Part shown: in pieces, positions 38,801 through 49,100 of the stretch
Layout of the letters: each line of letters begins with the position of its first letter
Numbering within the stretch: the stretch's first letter is position 1
Assembly (NCBI GenBank): GCA_030248065.1
Contig: JASAMV010001328.1
Location: 1-64,000, forward strand
Length of the DNA stretch: 64,000 nucleotides
Reading direction: 5' to 3'
Source of the DNA: Rhynchonema sp. JSB1_4
Lineage: Eukaryota; Nematoda; Chromadorea; Monhysterida; Xyalidae
Position numbers and translations under genes: made by a program
Notes under the pieces: model-generated
The model's input: only the letters and a program-made list of their open reading frames with translations
Told to the model about the DNA's origin: nothing
Database searches by the model: none

Positions 38801-41800
38801 CACGGGCCCGCGCGTTTCCTTGGACCAAGAAAAACAGGAAACACTATATGTACCATGCGCGCGTGGGTGTGTGCAAAGTGGCAATAATGGTGCACAATGG
38901 GAAAGGCGTGTTGGCGGGGCCTGGCACCTGTTTGAGTACCACTGGCGGCGGATTGGAATCCTGAAACACGCGCGTCGCGTGATCTTTATGTTAATTATTT
39001 TGATGTTCTGACGTCTTGACGTTTTTACATTGCCTGCTTTGGTTGTTTTCACCTCTTTGACGTCGATCGAGCCGTATGGGCATAATGACAAGGCTCAGAG
39101 CTTTCTCCAATTGGAGTTTTGGAACATAGGGGGAAAGAAACAGCGACCAAGAATATGCCAAGAAAATGGTGCGAATACCAGCCAGCGAATTCATTTCGTC
39201 GATCGTATCGTTCGCTTTTGGTCCCAATTCAATCAATTTAGCGAAGCGAATGGACGAAATCGCCAAGCGATACTACAGTTTTGTGACATTTCGCGTGCGA
39301 AAGCAGAAGCAAGATTGTCTGACTCTGTTGAAGACTTATGAAGAGACGACGGATTTGAAACATTTTGTTGGAATTGAGCAGCTAGATCTGAAGGCTCTTT
39401 TGGGAGTGATTTTATTGTGGTCTATCGGCATCAGTTTAGCCTCTGTTGTTGGCTTGAGACGATCACTTGGTCGGCTAATGAGAGATCTCGATCTCAAATA
39501 GTTTGAAATCCAATGCTTTACCTGCATTTGCTCTGTTTAACGAAACAGTCTTCCTTTTTATAGATACTGTAGTTATGCGTCATACAAAAAGTCAACTCTT
39601 GGCAACATGTGCCAAATTTAGAGCAACCCTCCCACGATTTTTTCCGGTGGGCCACAGTCCGGCTGACAAACACGAAATTTTACAGACGTGCCCGGCTATT
39701 TTAGCACACTTTTGAACTCACCGGAAAGCTTCCGCATTATTTTCCCAGTGACGAACATAAAAACGCTACCAGATAGTGGTTCATGAGTTGGTTTGACATC
39801 CGAGACTTAGTCATGCAATTCTAAGCACCAGAAACCATTCGCAAAGTAAACATTGCGACATTCAGGGCCATTATGGAAATTACAGGGCTCTCGGACAAAC
39901 TTGTGCATTACCGCTACCTGGCTATTTGTTGCGAACATTTTTGCACCACATGACAGTTTTTGTGGGAAATTTAATCGAACAAACTCAAGCACCCCATCTT
40001 AGAAGCCGTTCCGAGCACTTATGTTGCACTGTGGCCATTATTTGGTGTCAGTAGTTTCGTACAGACACCTACCACATCACATCAGTGTGATGTGTCCTTC
40101 CATTGATCAATCAATAACATAATCGACTAATTTCATTCAAACAACCATCGATCCAGAAATATGCGAATCGGCTGGAACGAGCAGACGTTCAGTCGAATCG
40201 ATCTGGAGTGCGATTCGACAATGATCACCGGCTGCATCAAAGACAGCGTCGAAATGAAGCTGTTGCGATCGGTAGCGATTGAGATCAATGAACCGATTGA
40301 ATTCGTTAACCTGACTGATATGCCATTCAATGGGCAAGGACCGAACGGCACCTATACGGGTATACTTGGGGCTTTGGAGGCCGGAGAAATCGACACTCTG
40401 CCAGAGATGGAAGCGATTACGTTGCATCGTAGCGAACGGTTCATATTCACATACCCGTTGATTCACGGAGAGTACTACTTCGTGACGGGTCGAGCCCAAC
40501 CGGGAGCGTTCGCCGACGCCTGGCGTTTCATGGGCGTTTTCGCATATGAACTCTGGCTGATTCTGACCGTTCTCATGATTCTGTGTCTCGTGTGCTACAA
40601 ATTGTCCGGTGTCGTCAGTTCGAAGCGCGACGTCACGTTCAGGGGCACTTGTTGGAATCTGATGGAGCACTTTCTTGGACAGAACAACATCAGACTGCAA
40701 AGGGCCAAATCATCGGGTATGTTGTTTTTTTGATTTTCGAAGCAACATCAGCTTCGGGATCTTTGGCTTTGGGCGAAATTTGTCGGTTGGTTCGCGAAAG
40801 CAGGGCGAAACAGACTAACATTACTGTACTCATGGACTATTTGACCAAGAACGTTAGACACTCGATTGCGTTGTGTCAGCGTGCAATAAAACTATATGAA
40901 AGTTGCTGTGTTATCCACGAGCTTGCTAAGGCATACATTGAACTGAGGTAAAAGGACGAATTAATGGTGAAGTGCTAAGGGCACGCCTGTTGTATAGTCC
41001 AACAACAGCTAATGAAGAACTTATGTCCGCTGCGTTGCCTGATCCGCCAAGCACATAACGCGTGATGCAACATTATAAACACACCCACGCAGCCAGCCAA
41101 CACACACAAGCTGACTGCCTGCCTGTGCTTGTAATGTTGCATCACGCGTTATGTGCTTGGCGGATCAGGCAACGCAGTGGACATAAATTCTGCATCAGCT
41201 GTTGTTGGACTATATTGGTGGCACAATGACTTTATAAGAATTGGTCAAATTTTTTTCCTGAATCGTAAAGAGGGAAAGTGACTGGGTGGTGACGTTGCGT
41301 TGCGTGATCGCACACAAAGCATGTAGTAAAGAGAATGTTTCAGACCTGCGTCAACGTGGTTGATCTGCTGGATTATTTAAGGGTGAAAATGTTTTCTGAG
41401 AATCACAAATAGCACAGTGGTTAAGAGTGACTGAACGTGAAAATCAGGATAGATTTGATGAATTCTTATATAGTCATTGTGCGACCAATACCAAGATCGA
41501 GCAGTGAGACGCTGCTGTTTCGGCTTGACCTTGTCATAATCAAATTTTCATGCTGCAGCAATTTTGCAGCCAGTCAAACGTACATCGTGCTGATCACATC
41601 CCTGTTCACCGTCTTCTCCTTGTCGTTGTACCAGAATTGTCTGCTTGGATCGCTGCTTCGACCGACAACGTCGTCAGCCAAAGTTGACACTTTAGACACG
41701 CTCATTGACAAGATACAATCGGGCGAGGTGACGCTCGCCTTTCAGACACAGGGTACGGTTTGTCATTGTGTCATGGCTGGATAGTTGCGAAATGCGCCTT

Positions 41801-43232
41801 AACTGCAGAACAGCAAAGTTCTTTCGTGGAAGGTCATGCATAAATGAGGGCCAGCACCGTATTACACTGTTTCGCAGAATAAGCAGTTATGATGCGTTTC
41901 ACACGACCTCATGTTTCTAAAAAACCAAACGTTTACATTGCAAATGAGCTCAGATGAGAAAAGGGCTCAAACCGATCTGAAAATCCGTGAGTAGAGTTTG
42001 TTGTTAGGTATTTTGAACCCAAAAACAAAGTTATCCCAGCCCAAGTCTTGTTTGCACAGGCGCAGCGATCATCGACCAGATCTACGACGGAAGCAGCGGG
42101 CCGATGCAGCGTCTCAGAAACGCGATCAAAATTAACCGAATCAAATTCGAACCGAATGAACTGGAATTCAATCGAATGCTCAAGACCGGTCGATTCATTA
42201 CGATAATGGACATGATCAAGGAATGGTTCACTGATGTCGATGGATCGATGCCCTGTCAACTGGAGGCCGTCCCGGTCAAAGACGTTGGATTCATCACATT
42301 CCGCAGTTCGTTCATGTTCAGTCCAATGTCAGAGGATCTGGCGTTGCGAGTGAATGAAGCGCTGTTGAACAACTACGATCAGAACATGCATTCGATCGCG
42401 CTGCAGATTGAGAAGAATCAGATCAAACGCAACGCGAATTGCAGCTCAAGTACGGATAGTTCGGCGACTGGACAGGACAACAGTGAATTGGATGCGAACC
42501 AAACTGAACAGGTTGAACTAAAGACCCTCGTGGGGTCGGTGGTCATGTGGTGCGCCGGTATGATTGTGGGTGTTGGTGTGTGTCTGCTGGAGATGGTCAA
42601 ACCGAATTATACCCGACGCGGTGAAACATTATCCGAACTTTACAATGCGGCATTGAATAACGAGGAAGCAGCGAGTTCATCGAGTGACTATCAGGACTGG
42701 GTGGTGGTTAGTCCGGCCCATAGCGATGATAACAATGTGACGGACAGGAAAACAGGCGTGCATGCGCCGCCATAGAAGATGGTGGAAGATAAGATTTAAA
42801 TTTAAGTTAGCACATTTTTGTAACGCATTTCTTTACTGTTATGTATTTATTGACTTTCGTTCGCGGGTTCACACTTTTTGTACTCACGTATACGTAACTA
42901 TTTGTACATTTTGTTATACATACACGTAGTTTTTCGTGATATTTTCAGTGCAATAAGAAAACGACAGAAAATCAAGGTGAAACACAAACAAACAAACAAA
43001 AAGCACGGAAATGCCGTAAGAAAGCGTCCAACTAACGTTCTTGTATTCCCTTCGGCGCGATGAATATTCCGGACCCAATAATACAGCCAACAATAATTGA
43101 CACGCCGCCAAACAGTCCAATGGATCGTTTCATGCGCACTCCCTCCCCTTCAAGCTCGTTCTCGTCATCTTGCTCCATTTCGGACATTGTCCGCTGCTTT
43201 ACCGCTGCCATCGCCGCCTCGTTCGGCGCCAT
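29837..43232 (-). CDS. SLC7-family amino-acid transporter (LAT/heteromeric light chain type)
   Basis: Fourteen exons: 43232-43037, 33107-33000, 32772-32691, 32614-32499, 32431-32306, 31681-31573, 31495-31451, 31176-31053, 30980-30877, 30608-30512, 30439-30287, 30226-30145, 30074-29982 and 29901-29837. They total 1500 bp and 499 residues, the usual LAT length. The N-terminus is acidic. TM1 has the unwound substrate motif GSGIF at 53-57. GGDYAYI and a [15 protein letters not shown] helix follow. Cys152 in RPFYPNC aligns with the cysteine that disulfide-bonds an SLC3 heavy chain. TM6 is [15 protein letters not shown] (236-250). The product should exchange amino acids at the plasma membrane as an APC-fold carrier of twelve helices. 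Intron 1 is about 9.9 kb and encloses three opposite-strand receptor genes. A GC-rich repeat sits in intron 5. Confidence 0.93.
31818..31950 (+). repeat. GC-rich dispersed repeat, copy 3
   Basis: Relative of 10-230 inside SLC7 intron 5. It has the same head (cggcccggctatag), C run, gaagacccgttagcat and cgtgaaaattgacccgtccg. The tail (cgtcttcgtgttttagtag) lies at 32250-32275, so about 300 bp has been inserted or the element is longer here. Confidence 0.55.
33553..36018 (+). CDS. Divergent ionotropic glutamate receptor (IR/GLR-like) subunit 1
   Basis: Four exons: 33553-33763, 34557-34898, 34999-35181 and 35465-36018, giving 1290 bp and 429 residues. It lacks the large amino-terminal domain. 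The start maps to the ligand-binding S1 lobe (MRV...), so a signal-peptide exon may lie upstream. ITAHR keeps the T-x-x-R arginine (Arg91) that holds the amino-acid alpha-carboxylate in this family. M1 is at about 135-155, a pore segment ends in HYFWQN, and M3 at about 188-208 ends [13 protein letters not shown] in place of the classic SYTANLAAF. The S2 lobe follows, and M4 is at about 389-412. It is first in a tandem of three and lies inside SLC7 intron 1. A hAT MITE interrupts its first intron. Confidence 0.82.
33903..34401. mobile_element. hAT-type MITE in the first intron of receptor gene 1
   Basis: 499 bp with ends CAGG(T/G)TTGGCAAAAA...GCCCAACCCTG. The 8-bp flanks ggcacatg (33895-33902) and gacacatg (34402-34409) match at seven positions. 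The long A/T palindromic ends (aaaaaaacg...cgtttttt) are typical of this local family. It has no transposase. Confidence 0.82.
36378..36383 (+). terminator. Possible poly(A) signal of receptor gene 1
   Basis: An AATAAA 360 bases after the stop of receptor gene 1 and 38 bases before the ATG of receptor gene 2. The closeness would leave gene 2 almost no promoter of its own, unless its 5' end overlaps or the pair is co-transcribed. Confidence 0.35.
36421..38235 (+). CDS. Divergent ionotropic glutamate receptor (IR/GLR-like) subunit 2
   Basis: Four exons: 36421-36577, 36681-37082, 37279-37461 and 37640-38235, giving 1338 bp and 445 residues. The layout matches its neighbours: an MRVGW start, no amino-terminal domain, FTEMR with the conserved ligand-carboxylate arginine (Arg93), M1 at about 134-154 ([12 protein letters not shown]), a pore segment EHLWGQN, and M3 ending [13 protein letters not shown]. 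The S2 lobe contains SNRFVTI, shared with subunit 1. M4 lies near [19 protein letters not shown], with a basic and acidic cytoplasmic tail. Exon 3 is exactly 183 bp in all three genes. It begins only about 400 bp after gene 1 ends, as expected of recent tandem duplication. Confidence 0.82.
38640..39129. other. Spacer between receptor gene 2 and the gene fragment
   Basis: I see no coding sequence. It contains gttgttgttgtt and two copies of the atgtttca word. Earlier exons of the fragment at 39130-39501 are not recognisable here. Confidence 0.45.
39130..39501 (+). pseudogene. 3' fragment of a fourth receptor gene
   Basis: The open frame corresponds to the last part of receptor exon 4. [20 protein letters not shown] aligns with [20 protein letters not shown] of subunit 2. 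It is followed by the pre-M4 linker, an M4 helix ([19 protein letters not shown]) and a stop. An in-frame TAG lies at 39127-39129, and I find no exons 1-3. It is probably a relic of a tandem duplicate, although use as an alternative last exon of gene 2 is not excluded. Confidence 0.7.
39502..40160. other. Intergenic spacer before receptor gene 3
   Basis: Short frames only. I see no repeat or RNA. It presumably holds the promoter of receptor gene 3. Confidence 0.45.
40161..42775 (+). CDS. Divergent ionotropic glutamate receptor (IR/GLR-like) subunit 3
   Basis: Three exons: 40161-40716, 41570-41752 and 42060-42775, giving 1455 bp and 484 residues. The first exon equals exons 1 and 2 of its neighbours fused, so one intron was lost here or gained in the others. 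It starts MRIGW and has [23 protein letters not shown] keeps the ligand-carboxylate arginine (Arg90). M1 is at about 128-147, the pore segment [11 protein letters not shown] at about 165-175, and M3 ends [13 protein letters not shown]. The S2 lobe includes TGRFITI, then a Ser/Asn-rich linker, M4 at about 403-425, and a longer acidic tail ending [10 protein letters not shown]. Like the other two it would be a ligand-gated channel subunit or chemoreceptor. The second intron holds a MITE at 40994-41214. Confidence 0.85.
40994..41214. mobile_element. MITE family B (TATAGTCCAAC ends) in a receptor intron
   Basis: Arms of about 83 bp: TATAGTCCAACAACAGC... (40994) and ...GTTGTTGGACTATA (ending 41214), around a 54-bp spacer. 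The inner arm part gcctgatccgccaagcacataacgcg resembles the ends of the MITE at 60427-60535. Flanking TA suggests Tc1/mariner-like target use. Confidence 0.82.
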
Positions 43233-43559
43233 TTTTTGTTGATTGTTTTGCTAAGCTTATTTTTTAAAATTCTTTTTTGGTTTATGAAATATTGTCGTCG
43301 GGAAGAAGATCTGAAAGTACAGGCTCTACGCTACGCAGATACCACAGTACAAAATTTTTGTTGTTGAGGTTCAGGACCATATTCAGCTACGCTAGACCAG
43401 TTTTGATCAACACGCCGCGGATGGGCCTGATAACAACGACGACAGGGGTTCAGATTAGTTCATTTTTGGTCTCAAACCACAGCCAATAGCATAGCGCCCG
43501 TCTGTGAAACATTACTTGAGTCCGCAATCTACAAACTGCATGCCTCCACATGAAATATA
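43233..43559. promoter_or_regulatory. Probable upstream region of the SLC7 gene
   Basis: It lies immediately 5' of the SLC7 ATG and contains no coding segment. No TATA box or other element is clear. This is inferred from position only. Confidence 0.3.
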
Positions 43560-43748
43560 AAGACAAGCTACACCAACAACGAGCTCGATTTCGGAGCTGG
43601 CAGAATAGTGAAACATTCATACGTGGCTGCTGATTTGGGAAATGTTACGCGTTGAAGAATAGAAAATGGAGCATGATAATTTTCTCTTTCTATTCGTTTT
43701 GAATACACACCACCTTCGAAATCGAGCTCATGTTGGTGTAGTTTGCCT
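43560..43748. mobile_element. MITE family A, copy 3
   Basis: Same family as 19401-19588. The left end (agacaagctacaccaacaacgagctcg) is slightly degraded and the right end intact (gtgtagtttgcct). It lies about 330 bp upstream of the SLC7 start codon. Confidence 0.83.
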
Positions 43749-45358
43749 TTACCTAGCAAGGGAAAGTACGGTAATCGCTGTGTCACAATCAGACGCCAGA
43801 AAAACTTGGCTGTCAATCAACAACGTCACAAAATAGGTGTTGCTTTGATGATGCATTGTACCACACACACATTTTGACATATATTTCAAATATGGGAACA
43901 ATTGCAAAAAAGCAAATAACACAACCTTGCGTCAACACAAATATGAATTGAGCAAATAATGCTGTTATGAAAGCGTCGTTTCGTTACTGATGCTTGGGAA
44001 ACTGCAGTTCAGAACTTTTGATGACCGACCGTCAGTTTGACAATATATTTTATACACTGCCAATATGCATGCAATTTTCCTACGCCCACAACAATACATA
44101 AAAGCCAACTCAAAATAATAATATCATTGGGTTTTGCTGAGAAATAATCACAAAAGAACCGCCATAGCAGAGACGTTTCGACGTTTGGGTCACAAGCAAA
44201 TTTTTGCGCTTTTTTGACCACATCAAATCACCTTTTCAAGCAGTGAGTAGACGATTATAAGTGGATGGCGCTCTCTACAAATGCAAAATCTAAAGTGTAA
44301 AAAATTGCAGTCTATGATGAACAACGCGCTCCTCAAAGCGGCGTGCACTGGTTAGGGACGAGAAGAAAGTTTAATGCGGCCTTTCACTTTTCGTTTCACT
44401 CAAGCGCAGCAAATACGGCATCCGCTTCAAATAATGTAATCATACGATTGGATCAATCTCACAGTGTAAATAAAACTTGGCAGGCTAAACTTCATTGATA
44501 TTGGGTGCAGCCTTTCGAAGCGAACAATGGCACTAACTTACTTTTTTGATGAAACCCTTAACCTTTAACATGCAAACACTTAGTATGGCAATTTTTAATA
44601 ACATTGACGAATGTGAGTCTCATAGCTTGGAGTGCCCTGCCGACCCTGAAACCAAATGAAAAGGACACGAACTAAAATTTTACAAGCATGTTTTTACACG
44701 GTTGGTTTATGATTAAATTAGTGTGAGAAACGTGACAAAACAAGCGATTATACACGTGCACAACAAGGTTTTTTTCACCCGGTTCAGGAAACATGTCTGG
44801 TTAGGCATGTTTTTCATGTGACCGGAATACGAAATTATTTACAGAATGAGGAACTACGCATACGTACAAAAACCTCAATTCTGTCAAACAAAAAAGCATA
44901 GTTCGTGATTAACTTGACACCCCATACAAGACGGAAAAGAAATGATCGGACCAAGATAAAGCATGCGGCTTTTTTGCGTGCAAGGGCAGCCTCGGTGTCT
45001 CTGGAACGCGAGAAATTCTAATCCAGCAAGATGATGGTACCGTCAACAGTACGTGCGTGTGGGCTTGCTAGCACAGCTGTATAGTGCAGGGACGGACACG
45101 ACAATACCACACAAGAGCTAAATAGATAATAAAGCTTGGGACCGTGTACGAAGTGTACTCCGTTACGCAATTCATGAGTACCAAACCAAGCGCAGAACTG
45201 TTAGTGAAAATATCCGCACATAGAGGTACAGTATGTATATAAAAGTTTTAAATGCTCATGAATATTTCGGACTATTTGTTTTCGGTAGACGTCCTTTTTC
45301 GGGTGAAGGATCCTTTATTTCTCGTTACGGCCATAACAAGAGACAGTGCCCATGGCCA
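43749..45358. other. Stretch without a recognised gene
   Basis: Only short open frames occur on either strand. I see no RNA gene, no inverted repeat longer than about 20 bp, and no splice-consistent coding segment. Confidence 0.45.
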
Positions 45359-46625
45359 TACTCACTGGGAAGAATGTGTGGTTTTGAGACCACACATCGA
45401 TGTGTGGTTTTGCAACACCACACATAAACTGTGGTTTTTGAAGAAAAGATGTGTGCTTTTGGGGATTTCCACACATTAATGAGTAAAAACCACACATTAA
45501 TGTGTGATGAAACACACATTACTGTGTGGTATTCATGTTCTAGCGGGAAATTCGCCGTGAAACATTTAGGCCCTTCAGTCTTCATTTACAGATTAAGAAG
45601 TTCAGACATATTTATGCTTTGTTACCATAATCTACTGAATCAATAGCCGCAAAAGCATATCAGCTATGATATTTGCATCTTCATCAATAACTAAATCGAC
45701 CGCTCTGAAGAAATTTCACAAACGAACGTTGTGAAGGTCAGTTGAGTTTTAAATTCACTCAAATTCGCCGATAGGCTGATTACCTTTAATTGTCGATAGT
45801 GTTGTGCAATTTATGAAAATCAAAATCTGTCACAGGTGGCTGCACATCGTTCGACTACCGGGATTCGTGACGAATCAGAAAACTGACCTCAACTGACGTG
45901 ACGTTGACAGAGTGTTTTGGTTTGGGTGTTTGATTATCGTTCCACCATACTGCATGTTTTGATATGTTCGATACGTCGAAAATTTTTTGCTGCTCATATT
46001 TACTTTGTTCATATTTTTCAGGTGAGCTAGTACCTACGCGGCCCGACTGCTGGGGATGAACTCAAATTACTCACAATCAACAAACACTCAGCGCTTAGGA
46101 ATTTGAAGAGCGCATAATTGTACTTCATTTACTAAAGTGTTCAAAATTTTCATTCTGTGGGTAAATTTTCGGCACATTGCATTTTTATCATATGCTTCAT
46201 CTGATCTGTTATGAATCTGCCCTTAACTTTTACTGTGCGCATTAACCTTAGGTTTAGTTCTTTTCATCAAATATACATTGTTGTAGCATAAGTCCCTCAG
46301 AAATAGCATCGAAACTTACACATCTTACTTCAGTTGTGTAACTGCGCTTGTGTGGAATCAGTTTATTTCTATTAAATCGAATAAAAGTGCATTCGGAACC
46401 AAAATTTGCCAAGTATGAAAACCACACATTAATGTGTGGTGCAAGAGCGTGGGCGTAAACACCACACATAATGTGTGGTATTGGGCTGCTATACCCCACG
46501 TGTTAAAAACCACACATTTTTTCATGATAACCACACTTAATGTGTAGGTGCAGCACTCCACACATTTTTTCATGAAAAACCAAGAAAAAATGTGTGGTAA
46601 AACCACACATTCTTCCCAGTGAGTA
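45359..46625. mobile_element. 1.27-kb element with 27-bp ends and subterminal palindromes
   Basis: Terminal inverted repeats TACTCACTGGGAAGAATGTG... occur at 45359-45385 and 46599-46625. Just inside both ends are clusters of the palindrome ACCACACAT(TA)ATGTGTGGT and its half sites: left about 45391-45530, right about 46415-46600. The middle is unique A/T-rich sequence with no transposase. Arrays like this next to the ends are typical of transposase-binding subterminal repeats in CACTA-type and related DNA transposons. I cannot define a target duplication. Confidence 0.72.
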
Positions 46626-48204
46626 GCATCAGAATGCGTCATGTACCTAGAGCATGTTTTATATCGACTGCTGCCTGACTGTGTCATGCCTGAGTTATGG
46701 ACCAAACGGGCAGATGTCACGTACACGCAAGCAAGGATGCTCTTTTCAACTGTCGCGGCGTAATGTCTAATCCGGAGCGGTTTAGAATAAAGCATTGTGG
46801 GCCCCACAATGATAAATATGTAGGAGAAAGGAGCGGTGAAAATAATAGCAGTGGTTCCACAACGAGATAAACTTTTAATACCAGGATTATTCTTATACTG
46901 AACTGGCATCGCGCGGGCCTGAACCAAGTGATAAGGTTTGCATGTGACATGACTGTTCTTCATGCACCAGCTTTTTTCTGTCGCTATTTTTTTGACAATT
47001 ACATAATATGTGAGCGTAAACATGTACCTCATGATCTGATATCCCATGTCGATGACATCATGCATCGCGCTGAGGTAAACAAACCATAAAACATGAACTC
47101 ACCGGGGCCTTGTCGTACATCGAGAGCCCCAATACTTGCGCACGCCAGAGTTCCTCCAACTCTACGTGCACTCATGCATAATCGACGTGAAGACGAAGAA
47201 AAGAAAAAACCCTTCAGTAACACTCTATTTCAGTCAGAAATGCAAGCACGTGAGCTCTTGAAGTCCTAATTAGCCGATAAACAGTTGCGAAGTTTTTGTG
47301 CAAGATGCATCCGTATTCAAGAGCAGGACTAAGAGTTAAGCCAGTTTGCGTGCTCTTGTTGACTCATTCTATTCGGTGTCCATGACGCAAAGTGACGCCA
47401 GTCACGTACACATACGAATTATTGGAACAAATGAAAAATGTCGTAAAAATAGTGAGTGGGTGAGAGAGGACAGTGAGAGTTAGTTATAGGCATTTGCTAT
47501 GGTTCAAGAATTCGACTCTGCACTGAACCAGCGAACGTACCATACATAGTGACCTTTCCAACAGGTGGTGTCGAAAGGCTACTTTTAAAACCAGGCGTGA
47601 ATGTGAGAACTATAGAAAGCCGCTTTCAACGTAGGTAACGGGAGGCGGAAGGAGAAGTTTGTTGTTGGTCCACCGAAATTTAAAGGCTTCACAGGCAGCA
47701 TTTCACGGTAACGACGAAAAATGTGCAACACCATGTGAAAAAGAGCAAAATTCCGGCGCGCGGCCCGGTCACCTAAAAACAAGCGCCGATCAGATACCAG
47801 AGTGTGCCAGCTGCGAAGCTCGCAAAAAGCGCCATGTATGGGGTTATAGAACATGTGTACAGCACCAGGAAAAGGGCGCACCAGGGTACAGCTTGTGCGT
47901 AAGCTACAACACAACAGAACATAACCAGCCAGCCACTCTGTGCTACTAAGACGCATTCTGGGTGGATGACTGGACTGGCTCAGCGGAACAGCAGCGGTAC
48001 CCGCTCCGCCCTCAGTGTTCGCACACACACACACACCGTTTCAAGCTTATACATACGTTTACTATGAGGCCGCGTACAACGCGACAACATCACAACAAAA
48101 CAATTTGCACGCCAAAGGCGCTAGGGTGCCAGCCTGCCTGCCTTTCAGTTTACGCTTCTGGCAGCACAGTTGATGCTTGATGTTATGCACTGCTACATAT
48201 CTAC
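46626..48204. other. Stretch without a recognised gene
   Basis: A minus-strand frame of 149 codons (48034-47585) and an opposite plus frame (47659-47949) overlap. Neither resembles a known family or has splice support. Confidence 0.4.
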
Positions 48205-48928
48205 CAGGGTTGAAAAAAAATTTTTTTTTATTAACGAGCTGTTTTTTTTAAAAAAAAATTTTTTTTTTGATTTTTTTTGACGAAAATTTTTTTTATTAGA
48301 AAAAGTGTTGCAAACGACGTTTCAGGACAAATGAAATCGATCCAACATATTTTTCAAAAATTGAAAAATTTTCGCCTGAGACCCAACTTGTGCGGTGACA
48401 CCCGGTAGTATTGTGCAGATTCTATGGTCTTCTACCAGTCTGAGGTTGATGTTGACTAACGATGTTACTCTAATGTATTGTAGCATGCCGTACAACGTAT
48501 TTTAATGCATCTAATGCCGTATATCTGACATACGACCATCAAAATATCGATTACAGCCCAAATCTTGCGTGTCAGATCGACTTTGCGCGCCCGGTTTTGC
48601 ACCAGACCTATGTATATACATGTGTAGTAGCATGCAGTAGTACATTATCGGTGCCACATCACTATAAAAGACCAGCCCCGCGCATCCCTGTACGGATTTG
48701 GGGACAATACAGGGCGCCGCAGGCGCGATTTTGGAAAAATTGTCCCGTCCACAGGAAAAAAGTGCCAATTTTTGGCCTCGAAAAAGGCCATTTTTGGACA
48801 TTTCAGGCCTTTTTGGGCAACTTTTTTTTATTAAAAAAAAGAAGCAAAATCTGAGTTTCAAAAAAAAAAAAATTTTTTTTTAAAAAAAATTTTTTTTAAT
48901 TAACCACTTTTTTTTTGAAACAACCCTG
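48205..48928. mobile_element. hAT-type MITE, 724 bp
   Basis: Ends CAGGGTTGAAAAA...CAACCCTG, with a perfect 8-bp target duplication atatctac at 48197-48204 and 48929-48936. Both ends carry long A/T palindromes. The interior is closely related, in opposite orientation, to 57201-57909. It contains ataaaagaccagccccgcg but no transposase. Confidence 0.92.
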
Positions 48929-48969
48929 ATATCTACTGAACAAGTTGTCAGAGGGAAACATCAGAAACC

Positions 48970-49100
48970 CCCTGTGGCGCAGTGGTACAGACGGGCTTAT
49001 GCCACGCACTTGCTTTATGGCATCAGATAAATATTATAGTTTGGCACCAGGTCTGAACTAATCTCAGATTTCTAGAATCTTATCTGAATATCTGACCGGT
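48970..49100 (+). repeat. tRNA-like SINE head
   Basis: ctgTGGCGCAGTGGTacagacgggc (48975-48985 core) is a good tRNA box A, and about 70 bases later ggtctgaac resembles a worn box B. The intervening sequence cannot form an anticodon arm, so this is a tRNA-derived SINE fragment, not a tRNA. The end of the element is not clear. Confidence 0.5.

Noticed and set aside
46358..47065. 235-codon minus-strand open frame, the longest in the window
   Set aside because: It runs through the subterminal palindrome array of the 45359-46625 element and into unrelated flank. There is no domain, and its composition is irregular.
48970..49060. Possible tRNA gene
   Set aside because: Only the box A half is good. 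The rest cannot fold as a cloverleaf, so a SINE-like relic is preferred.
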